This document shows positions 58,002 to 64,000 of a stretch of DNA of 64,000 bases, one piece after another. How positions within the stretch are numbered: the first letter of the stretch is position 1; each line of letters opens with the position of its first letter. The DNA lies in the NCBI RefSeq assembly GCF_004786035.1, contig NZ_CP035088.1, positions 6,223,001 through 6,287,000 on the forward strand, written 5' to 3'. A program made the position numbers and the translations under genes. The DNA is from Pseudomonas viciae (GTDB lineage: Bacteria > Pseudomonadota > Gammaproteobacteria > Pseudomonadales > Pseudomonadaceae). The notes under the pieces were generated by a model. The model was given only the letters and a program-made list of their open reading frames with translations. It had not been told where the DNA came from and ran no database searches.

Positions 58002-58571
58002 ATGAAAAACGTCAGCCCCACCTACCTCAAGCATCACTTCCTGATCGCCATGCCGCACATGGCCGATCCGAACTTTGCCCATACCTTGACCTACATCGTC
58101 GAGCACACGGCCAATGGGGCCATGGGGCTGGTGATCAATCGCCCGCAGGAACTGAACCTGGCGGACATTCTTGAGCAGTTGCGTCCCGACATCGAGCCGC
58201 CACTCCTGTGCCAGCATGTGCCGATTTTCATCGGCGGCCCGGTGCAGACCGACCGCGGTTTCGTGCTCCATCCGTCGGGGCCGAGCTACCAGGCCACCGT
58301 GGACCTGGACGGCATCTCGCTGTCCACCTCCCAGGACGTGCTGTTCGCCATCGCCGATGGCGTCGGTCCGGCAAAAAGCCTGATCGCCCTCGGCTATGCC
58401 GGTTGGGAAGCCGGGCAACTGGAAGCCGAGCTGGCCGATAACGCCTGGCTGACCTGCCCGTTCGACGCCGACATCCTGTTCAACACCAGCAGCGAACTGC
58501 GCCTGGAAGCGGCGGCCAGCCGGTTGGGGGTCAACCTCAGCCTGCTCACCAGCCAGGCAGGACACGCCTGA
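58002..58571 (+). CDS. yqgE: UPF0301/YqgE family protein
   Basis: 189 aa. ATG 58002 (MKNVSPTYLKHHFLIAMPHM) matches family N-termini. Landmarks: DPNFAHTLTYIVEHTANGAMGLVINRP, PIFIGGPVQTDRGFVLH, ALGYAGWEAGQLEAEL and WLTCPFD. No Shine-Dalgarno is visible and a TTGTCA / CACACT pair places transcription start at or next to the ATG, so the message may be leaderless. Function is not established; it is conserved next to ruvX, with which it overlaps. Confidence 0.95.
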   Translation: MKNVSPTYLKHHFLIAMPHMADPNFAHTLTYIVEHTANGAMGLVINRPQELNLADILEQLRPDIEPPLLCQHVPIFIGGPVQTDRGFVLHPSGPSYQATVDLDGISLSTSQDVLFAIADGVGPAKSLIALGYAGWEAGQLEAELADNAWLTCPFDADILFNTSSELRLEAAASRLGVNLSLLTSQAGHA

Positions 58572-59008
58572 TGGCCCTGCGCTTGCTGCTGGGCTTCGAC
58601 TACGGCACCAAACAGATCGGCGTGGCGGTCGGCCAGGTCATTACCGGCCAGGCCCGCGAGCTGTGCACGCTGAAGGCGCAGAATGGCGTTCCGGACTGGA
58701 ACCAGGTCGAAGCGCTGATCAAGGAATGGAAGCCCGACGCCGTGGTGGTCGGCCTGCCGCTGAACATGGATGGCACGCCCAGCGATATGTGTCTGCGCGC
58801 CGAAAAATTCGCCCGCAGGCTCAATGGCCGCTTCAACTTGCCCTTCTATACCCATGACGAACGCCTGACCACCTTCGAAGCCAAGGGCGAGCGCCTGGTG
58901 CGTGGTGGGCAGAAAGGCAGTTACCGCGACAACCCGGTGGACGCCATCGCGGCCGCCCTGCTGCTGCAAGGCTGGCTCGACGCCAACACCGCTCTGTTTG
59001 AAACCTGA
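58571..59008 (+). CDS. ruvX: RuvX/YqgF Holliday-junction resolvase-like protein
   Basis: 145 aa RNase H-like fold: [15 protein letters not shown] (first acidic residue), [23 protein letters not shown] and [14 protein letters not shown]. The ATG overlaps the yqgE TGA by one base, so translation is coupled. Essential 16S pre-rRNA 5'-end processing is reported for the E. coli homologue; resolvase activity is weaker support. Terminator-like hairpin follows. Confidence 0.95.
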   Translation: MALRLLLGFDYGTKQIGVAVGQVITGQARELCTLKAQNGVPDWNQVEALIKEWKPDAVVVGLPLNMDGTPSDMCLRAEKFARRLNGRFNLPFYTHDERLTTFEAKGERLVRGGQKGSYRDNPVDAIAAALLLQGWLDANTALFET

Positions 59009-59017
59009 TTTTTTTAC

Positions 59018-59044
59018 AAAGCGCCGCCAAGGCGCTTTCTTTTA
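59018..59044 (+). terminator. Intrinsic terminator after ruvX
   Basis: AAAGCGCC (59018-59025) / GGCGCTTT (59031-59038) followed by CTTTTAG. Moderate strength; it separates yqgE-ruvX from the pyr operon. Confidence 0.75.
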
Positions 59045-59094
59045 GCGATAAGCCGCGCCACTCACCACCGGCCCGGGAACCTGAAGGAGCCAGC

Positions 59095-59601
59095 ATGAGC
59101 CTGCCCAATCCTGCCGAACTGATCAGCCAGATGGCGATTCGTCTCACGGCGCACCTGGAACACCGCGGCATCAGCGAACCGCGCTACATCGGTATTCGCA
59201 CCGGTGGCGTCTGGGTCGCCCAGGCCTTGCTCGATGAACTGGGCAGCCAATCGCCCTTGGGCACCCTGGATGTGTCGTTCTACCGCGACGACTTCAGCCA
59301 GAACGGCCTGCACCCGCAAGTGCGCCCTTCGGCCCTGCCGTTCGAGATCGAAGGCCAGCATCTGGTATTGATCGACGACGTGCTGATGAGTGGCCGGACC
59401 ATCCGCGCCGCCATGAACGAACTGTTCGACTATGGCCGCCCGGCCAGTGTGACCCTGGTGTGCCTGCTGGACCTGGACGCCGGCGAGCTGCCGATTCGCC
59501 CGAACGTGGTCGGCGCGACGCTGACGCTGGCGGCCCACGAGCGGGTCAAGCTCTCCGGCCCCTCGCCGCTGCAACTCGAACTGCAAGACCTTGCCCTTTA
59601 A
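59095..59601 (+). CDS. pyrR: Bifunctional pyr operon regulator / uracil phosphoribosyltransferase
   Basis: 168 aa. The PRPP site is [21 protein letters not shown]-terminal [18 protein letters not shown] with [14 protein letters not shown], and [10 protein letters not shown]. First gene of pyrR-pyrB-pyrC'. In Pseudomonas PyrR is thought to act without the attenuator of Bacillus; I see no clear attenuator in the short 59045-59094 gap. GAAGGAGCCAGC precedes the ATG. Confidence 0.94.
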   Translation: MSLPNPAELISQMAIRLTAHLEHRGISEPRYIGIRTGGVWVAQALLDELGSQSPLGTLDVSFYRDDFSQNGLHPQVRPSALPFEIEGQHLVLIDDVLMSGRTIRAAMNELFDYGRPASVTLVCLLDLDAGELPIRPNVVGATLTLAAHERVKLSGPSPLQLELQDLAL

Positions 59602-59625
59602 CTGCCCTTGTAAGAGTCCATCGCG

Positions 59626-60630
59626 ATGACGCCTCTCGAAACCAAGCGCCCGCTGCAGCTCAACGATCAGGGCCAGCTGCGCCACTTCCTGTCCCTCGAC
59701 GGCCTGCGCCGCGAGCTGCTGACGGAAATCCTCGACACTGCCGACTCGTTCCTCGAAGTCGGCGCCCGGGCGGTGAAGAAAGTCCCGTTGCTGCGCGGCA
59801 AGACCGTGTGCAACGTGTTCTTCGAAAACTCCACCCGCACCCGCACCACCTTCGAACTGGCGGCCCAGCGGCTGTCGGCGGACGTGATCACGCTAAACGT
59901 GTCCACGTCCTCGGCGAGCAAGGGCGAAACCCTGCTCGACACCTTGCGCAACCTTGAAGCCATGGCCGCCGACATGTTCGTCGTGCGTCACGGTGATTCC
60001 GGCGCGGCGCACTTCATTGCCGAACACGTGTGCCCGCAAGTGGCGATCATCAACGGCGGCGACGGCCGTCATGCCCACCCGACCCAGGGCATGCTGGACA
60101 TGCTGACCATCCGTCGGCACAAGGGCAGCTTCGAAAACCTGTCGGTGGCCATCGTCGGCGACATCCTGCACTCGCGAGTGGCCCGTTCGAACATGCTGGC
60201 CCTCAAGACCCTCGGCTGCCCGGACATTCGCGTGATCGCGCCCAAGACCCTGCTGCCCATCGGCGTCGAGCAGTACGGCGTGAAGGTCTACACCGACATG
60301 ACCGAAGGCCTCAAGGATGTCGACGTGGTGATCATGCTGCGTCTGCAGCGCGAACGCATGACCGGCGGCCTGCTGCCCAGCGAAGGCGAGTTCTACCGCC
60401 TGTTCGGCCTGACCACCGCCCGTTTGGCCGGGGCCAAGCCGGACGCCATCGTCATGCACCCGGGGCCGATCAACCGCGGTGTGGAAATCGAATCAGCGGT
60501 GGCTGACGGGCCGCACTCGGTGATTCTCAACCAAGTGACCTACGGCATCGCCATCCGCATGGCCGTGCTGTCCATGGCCATGAGCGGGCAAACGGCCCAG
60601 CGCCAATTCGACCAGGAGAACGCCCAGTGA
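59626..60630 (+). CDS. pyrB: Aspartate carbamoyltransferase catalytic subunit
   Basis: 334 aa. Joins carbamoyl phosphate and aspartate. Carbamoyl-phosphate loop [47 protein letters not shown], and [14 protein letters not shown]. Pseudomonas enzymes have an extended N-terminus (here [20 protein letters not shown]) and assemble as a dodecamer with the inactive PyrC'. ATG 59626; the stop overlaps pyrC' GTGA. Confidence 0.97.
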   Translation: MTPLETKRPLQLNDQGQLRHFLSLDGLRRELLTEILDTADSFLEVGARAVKKVPLLRGKTVCNVFFENSTRTRTTFELAAQRLSADVITLNVSTSSASKGETLLDTLRNLEAMAADMFVVRHGDSGAAHFIAEHVCPQVAIINGGDGRHAHPTQGMLDMLTIRRHKGSFENLSVAIVGDILHSRVARSNMLALKTLGCPDIRVIAPKTLLPIGVEQYGVKVYTDMTEGLKDVDVVIMLRLQRERMTGGLLPSEGEFYRLFGLTTARLAGAKPDAIVMHPGPINRGVEIESAVADGPHSVILNQVTYGIAIRMAVLSMAMSGQTAQRQFDQENAQ

Positions 60631-61898
60631 AGCTCAGCATTCTCGGCGCACGCGTGATCGATCCAGCCAGTGGCCTGGATCAAGTGACTGATATCCATAT
60701 CGATGCCTGCAAGATCGTCGCCTTGGGCGCCGCACCGGCCGGTTTCGTCGCGGTCGAGACCCTCGACGCCCAAGGCCTGGTGGCCGCCCCTGGCCTGGTG
60801 GACCTGAACGTCGCCCTGCGCGAACCCGGTTACAGCCGCAAAGGCAGCATCGTCAGCGAGACCCGGGCCGCCGCCGCCGGTGGCGTGACCAGCCTGTGCT
60901 GCCCGCCGCAGACCAAACCGGTGCTGGACACCTCGGCCGTGGCCGAACTGATCCTCGACCGCGCCCGCGAGGCCGGAAATGCCAAGGTGTTCCCCATCGG
61001 CGCGCTGAGCAAAGGCCTCGACGGCGAGCAACTGGCAGAACTCATTGCCCTGCGCGACGCCGGCTGCGTGGCGTTCGGCAACGGCCTGAACAGTTTCCGC
61101 AACACCCGCACCCTGTGCCGCGCCCTGGAATACGCGGCGACCTTCGACCTGACGGTGATTTTCAACTCTCAGGATCACGACCTGGCCGAAGGCGGCCTGG
61201 CCCACGAAGGGCCGACCGCCAGCTTCCTCGGCCTGCCGGGCATTCCGGAAACCGCCGAGACCGTGGCCCTGGCCCGGGACCTGCTGTTGGTAGAGCAAAG
61301 CGGCGTGCGCGGGCACTTCAGCCAACTGACCAGTGCCCGCGGCGCGGCGCTGATCGCCCAGGCCCAGGCTCGCGGCCTGCCGGTGACCGCCGATGTGGCG
61401 CTGTATCAACTGATCCTGACCGACGAAGCGTTGATCGACTTTAACAGCGTCTATCACGTCCAGCCGCCGCTGCGCACCCGCGCCGACCGCGATGGCTTGC
61501 GCGAAGCGCTGAAGTCCGGGGTGATCTCGGCCATCTCCAGCCATCACCAACCCCACGAGCGCGATGCCAAGCTGGCACCGTTTGGCGCCACCGAGCCGGG
61601 CATCAGCAGCGTCGAACTGCTGCTGCCGCTGGCCCTGACATTGGTCGAAGACGGCTTGCTCGACCTGCCAACCTTGCTGGCACGCCTGAGCGCCGGCCCG
61701 GCCCAGGCGTTGCAATTGCCGGCCGGGAAACTGGCAGTTGGCGCGGCGGCGGATTTGGTGCTGTTCGACCCCGCCGCGTCCACCGTGGCCGGTGAAGCCT
61801 GGCGTTCCAAGGGTGACAATTGCCCGTTCCTCGGTCACAGCCTGCCGGGTGTGGTGCGTTACACCCTGATGGATGGGCGGATTACTCACCAGGCCTGA
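60627..61898 (+). CDS. pyrC': Dihydroorotase-like protein PyrC' (probably inactive)
   Basis: 423 aa, amidohydrolase fold. GTG 60627 overlaps the pyrB stop (GTGA). The metal-binding DxHxH of active dihydroorotase reads [13 protein letters not shown] here, so both His are replaced. Later metal ligands are also largely lost, yet the fold-typical [13 protein letters not shown] and [24 protein letters not shown] remain. This matches the PyrC' subunit that holds the PyrB dodecamer together; an active PyrC must lie elsewhere. Confidence 0.95.
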   Translation: MKLSILGARVIDPASGLDQVTDIHIDACKIVALGAAPAGFVAVETLDAQGLVAAPGLVDLNVALREPGYSRKGSIVSETRAAAAGGVTSLCCPPQTKPVLDTSAVAELILDRAREAGNAKVFPIGALSKGLDGEQLAELIALRDAGCVAFGNGLNSFRNTRTLCRALEYAATFDLTVIFNSQDHDLAEGGLAHEGPTASFLGLPGIPETAETVALARDLLLVEQSGVRGHFSQLTSARGAALIAQAQARGLPVTADVALYQLILTDEALIDFNSVYHVQPPLRTRADRDGLREALKSGVISAISSHHQPHERDAKLAPFGATEPGISSVELLLPLALTLVEDGLLDLPTLLARLSAGPAQALQLPAGKLAVGAAADLVLFDPAASTVAGEAWRSKGDNCPFLGHSLPGVVRYTLMDGRITHQA

Positions 61899-61912
61899 TG
61901 CCGCGTCGCCTG

Positions 61913-62009
61913 CTTCGCGAGCAAGCCCGCTCCCACATTGGATCCGCCGTGAACACATGATGTGTGAACACCCCAGATCCAATGTGGGAGCGGGCTTGCT
62001 CGCGAATGC
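61913..62009. repeat. REP pair (outward-facing REPIN)
   Basis: TTCGCGAGCAAGCCCGCTCC followed by TGTGGGAGCGGGCTTGCTCG, the reverse order of the usual pair. The inner sequence has its own symmetry (CCAGATCCAATGTG against CACATTGGATC). It lies between convergent pyrC' and the TM2 gene. Confidence 0.85.
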
Positions 62010-62030
62010 AGGCGACTCGGTCTAGCTGAC

Positions 62031-62459
62031 TTAGTGAAAAGCCCCCCGCTTCTGCGCATTACGAATCGAAACCTGATCGTTCAGCGTCCAGAAGTCATAC
62101 AACACCCCCAGGAAAAACACCCCGCCAGTCAGCAGGTAAAGGATCCCACTGAGCCATTTACCCTGATACATGCGATGCACGCCCAGCACACCGAGAAACG
62201 TCAGCAAGATCCACGCAACGGTGTATTCAATAGGGCCAGGGGTAAAACGCAGGTCCGCTTCGCGATCCATGGCCGGGATCAGGAACAGGTCGATCAGCCA
62301 GCCGATACCCAACAGGCCGAAGGTGAAGAACCAGATCGTACCGGTGACTGGCTTGCCGTAATAGAAGCGGTGAGCCCCGGTAAAACCGAAAATCCACAGC
62401 AAGTAGCCAATGAATTTGCTGTGGGTATCGCGGGTTACGTCCTGCTGATAGCTGTTCAT
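62031..62459 (-). CDS. TM2-domain membrane protein
   Basis: 142 aa. Start at 62459 (MNSYQQDVTRDTHSKFIGYL), with AAAAGAGGCCATTC upstream; the longer frame would cross a GC-rich hairpin. Two TM2-type repeats: LLWIFGFTGAHRFYYGKPVTG with FFTFGLLGIGWLIDLFLIP, and LLTFLGVLGVHRMYQGKWLSG with YLLTGGVFFLGVLYDFWTL. Each has the G-x-H-R-x-Y-x-G-K signature. Inner-membrane; function unknown. Confidence 0.9.
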   Translation of the reverse strand: MNSYQQDVTRDTHSKFIGYLLWIFGFTGAHRFYYGKPVTGTIWFFTFGLLGIGWLIDLFLIPAMDREADLRFTPGPIEYTVAWILLTFLGVLGVHRMYQGKWLSGILYLLTGGVFFLGVLYDFWTLNDQVSIRNAQKRGAFH

Positions 62460-62709
62460 GAATGGCCTCTTTTGCCTCGATAGATAAATTTGTTCAGATT
62501 TTTTGTGACTTTTTTGTATCTCGCCGACAAGCGGTCCTGAGCGGCTTTGAACCAAGCAAACCCCCGTGGGGTCGGGGTTCTGTCGGACAATCGGAGCAAT
62601 TTGTCGCAATTATGCTGGGTTGGCGCCGGGTTTCGAATCGACAAACGGCCTCAGGAACGCGAAAAAAGCTGTTATAAAGTTGCGCGCTAACCTTTAAGAG
62701 CCCTGCCTA

Positions 62710-63321
62710 ATGCGTCCATTTTTCAAGACATGGCTGACCATTTGCCTATTAATGCCACTGGCCGCCCACGCCACTAATCGTGAGCAACGTCTTCCTAACG
62801 TCAACGGCTACACCCCCAAATCCCATGTTTCTGCTCCTGCGAGCAAGAACAAGCAAAACGTCCAGCGCTTGAGCACGACTAACAGCAAGCTGGTTCCGCC
62901 CATGGCGACCAAAGCGAGCAGCAACGTGCTGAGCCGTGCCGTGAATGTACTCGGCACACCTTATCGTTGGGGCGGCAGTAGCCCAAGTAAAGGTTTCGAT
63001 TGCAGCGGATTGGTGAAGTACGCCTTCAACGACGCCACATTCGACCTGCCACGCACTTCCAATGCGATGGCCTCCGGTCACGGCGAGAAAGTCGATCGCA
63101 AGGACCTCAAGCCCGGCGACCTGATTTTCTTCAAGCTCAAGAGCCGCCGGGTCAACCATGTGGCTATTTACCTGGGCAACGACCGCTTCATCCACGCCCC
63201 GCGCCGTGGCAAGTCGGTGAGCATCGACACCTTGAACAAACCGTACTGGAACACCCATTACGTGGTTGCCAAGCGGGTTCTGCCGAAAGAACCGGGTGGG
63301 CTGCGGGTGGTTCAGCGCTGA
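62710..63321 (+). CDS. NlpC/P60 (C40) peptidoglycan endopeptidase
   Basis: 203 aa. Signal peptide MRPFFKTWLTICLLMPLAAHA. The C-terminal NlpC/P60 domain starts near residue 72 (VLSRAVNVLGTPYRWGGSSP), with the catalytic Cys in GFDCSGLVKYAF, catalytic His in RVNHVAIYLG and the third residue in FIHAPRRG. It cleaves peptide cross-links of peptidoglycan in the periplasm. A possible -10 TATAAA is at 62673-62678. Divergent from the TM2 gene. Confidence 0.93.
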   Translation: MRPFFKTWLTICLLMPLAAHATNREQRLPNVNGYTPKSHVSAPASKNKQNVQRLSTTNSKLVPPMATKASSNVLSRAVNVLGTPYRWGGSSPSKGFDCSGLVKYAFNDATFDLPRTSNAMASGHGEKVDRKDLKPGDLIFFKLKSRRVNHVAIYLGNDRFIHAPRRGKSVSIDTLNKPYWNTHYVVAKRVLPKEPGGLRVVQR

Positions 63322-63350
63322 TCCGGTATTTGTGTCGCTGCTGAGTGCCT

Positions 63351-63448
63351 CATCGCGAGCAAGCTCGCTCCCACATTTTATTTGCGGCGAACACAATTTC
63401 TGTGGTCACTGAAGATCGAGTGTGGGAGCGAGCTTGCTCGCGATGAGG
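63351..63448. repeat. REP pair between the NlpC/P60 gene and pilT
   Basis: CATCGCGAGCAAGCTCGCTC then TGTGGGAGCGAGCTTGCTCG, again in the outward-facing order, about 42 bp apart. Confidence 0.85.
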
Positions 63449-63467
63449 CCTGCAAAAGCACCACCCT

Positions 63468-64000
63468 CTAGAAGTTATCCGGCGTACGCGCCCGCTCCCG
63501 GGCATGTTCGCGGCTGATCAAGCCTTTGGTCAGCAAATCCTTCAAACACATATCCAGCGTCTGCATCCCCAGCGAGCCGCCGGTCTGGATCGACGAGTAC
63601 ATCTGCGCCACTTTGTCTTCGCGGATCAGGTTCCGGATCGCCGAGGTCCCCAGCATGATTTCATGGGCCGCGATTCGGCCGCCGCCGATCTTCTTGACCA
63701 GCGTCTGGGAAATCACCGCCTGCAGCGATTCCGACAACATCGAGCGAACCATGGACTTCTCGTCACCCGGGAACACGTCCACCACCCGGTCGATGGTCTT
63801 GGCCGCCGACGTGGTGTGCAGGGTGCCGAACACCAGGTGGCCGGTTTCGGCGGCGGTCAGGGCCAGGCGGATCGTCTCCAGGTCGCGCATCTCCCCCACC
63901 AGAATCACGTCCGGGTCTTCCCGCAAGGCCGAGCGCAGGGCCGTGGAGAAGCTTTGGGTGTCGCGGTGCACTTCGCGCTGGTTGATCAGGCATTTGCGCG
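63468..64000 (-). CDS. pilT: Type IV pilus retraction ATPase PilT (N-terminus outside window)
   Basis: The C-terminal ~176 residues are visible; the frame is open at the right edge. Walker B DPDVILVGEMRDLETIRLAL, AETGHLVFGTLHTTSAAKTIDRV (His box), and AHEIMLGTSAIRNLIREDK (the AIRNLIRE motif of PilT), ending SREHARERARTPDNF. AIRNLIRE favours PilT over PilU. Powers pilus retraction for twitching, the function controlled by the nearby Pil-Chp genes. Confidence 0.94.
   Translation of the reverse strand, partial: RKCLINQREVHRDTQSFSTALRSALREDPDVILVGEMRDLETIRLALTAAETGHLVFGTLHTTSAAKTIDRVVDVFPGDEKSMVRSMLSESLQAVISQTLVKKIGGGRIAAHEIMLGTSAIRNLIREDKVAQMYSSIQTGGSLGMQTLDMCLKDLLTKGLISREHARERARTPDNF

Overview
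The window is a GC-rich chromosomal segment from a Pseudomonas, most likely of the P. fluorescens group. The evidence is the gene order (tkt-epd-pgk-fba beside metK; pilGHIJ-chpA beside gshB and tonB3; pyrR-pyrB-pyrC'), the codon bias, and many REP-type palindromes built on GTGGGAGCGGGCTTGCTCGC. No phage, plasmid, transposase, CRISPR array, rRNA or tRNA gene was recognised. Most of the window is conserved core genome. The accessory-looking parts are 1.1-5.6 kb, 26.4 kb and 30.9-31.5 kb.

Layout. 1-1.03 kb: 5' part of a REC-PAS-GGDEF regulator (minus). 1.16-3.97 kb: three tandem PL7 alginate-lyase genes, each with its own conserved ~190-bp upstream block. 3.97-5.6 kb: a structured leader, a 94-aa ORF and a ~0.84-kb inverted repeat filled with REP elements. 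5.6-12.0 kb (minus): fba, two small lipoproteins, pgk, epd and tkt, covering central carbon metabolism. 12.2-14.5 kb: an ArsR-methyltransferase regulator with a 24-bp palindrome, then metK. 14.6-23.6 kb: mixed housekeeping genes (LysE exporter, ligB, DUF1090, lipoprotein cytochrome c', mltA, MAPEG, EamA, MFS, formate/nitrite-type channel, thioesterase). 23.7-26.4 kb: ahcY behind a SAH riboswitch, then metF. With metK this places the S-adenosylmethionine cycle and two likely SAH-sensing devices in one window. 26.5-36.5 kb: solute-binding protein, rhlE, the cytochrome b561-yceI pair, a 53-aa lipoprotein, a flavin amine oxidase with a histone-H1/AlgP-like tail, bioA, rsmE and a hemolysin-III protein.

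36.8-45.1 kb: malonate use. mdcA-B-C-D-E-G-H-madL-madM form one tightly coupled minus-strand operon, with the LysR regulator mdcR convergent at its end. 45.4-55.6 kb: the Pil-Chp chemosensory system (chpC, chpA, pilJ, pilI, pilH, pilG). It lacks the CheR-like pilK and CheB-like chpB genes at their usual positions. gshB and tonB3 follow. The edge of pilT at 64 kb also belongs to twitching motility. 58-61.9 kb: yqgE-ruvX and pyrR-pyrB-pyrC', where the pyrC' product has lost the metal-binding histidines of active dihydroorotase. The right end carries a TM2 membrane protein, an NlpC/P60 peptidase and partial pilT.

Starts were chosen from ribosome-binding sites, signal peptides, overlaps and family lengths, so many genes are shorter than the longest open frame. 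Long frames opposite chpA, mdcA, tkt, pgk/epd and rhlE are GC-driven shadows and are left out.
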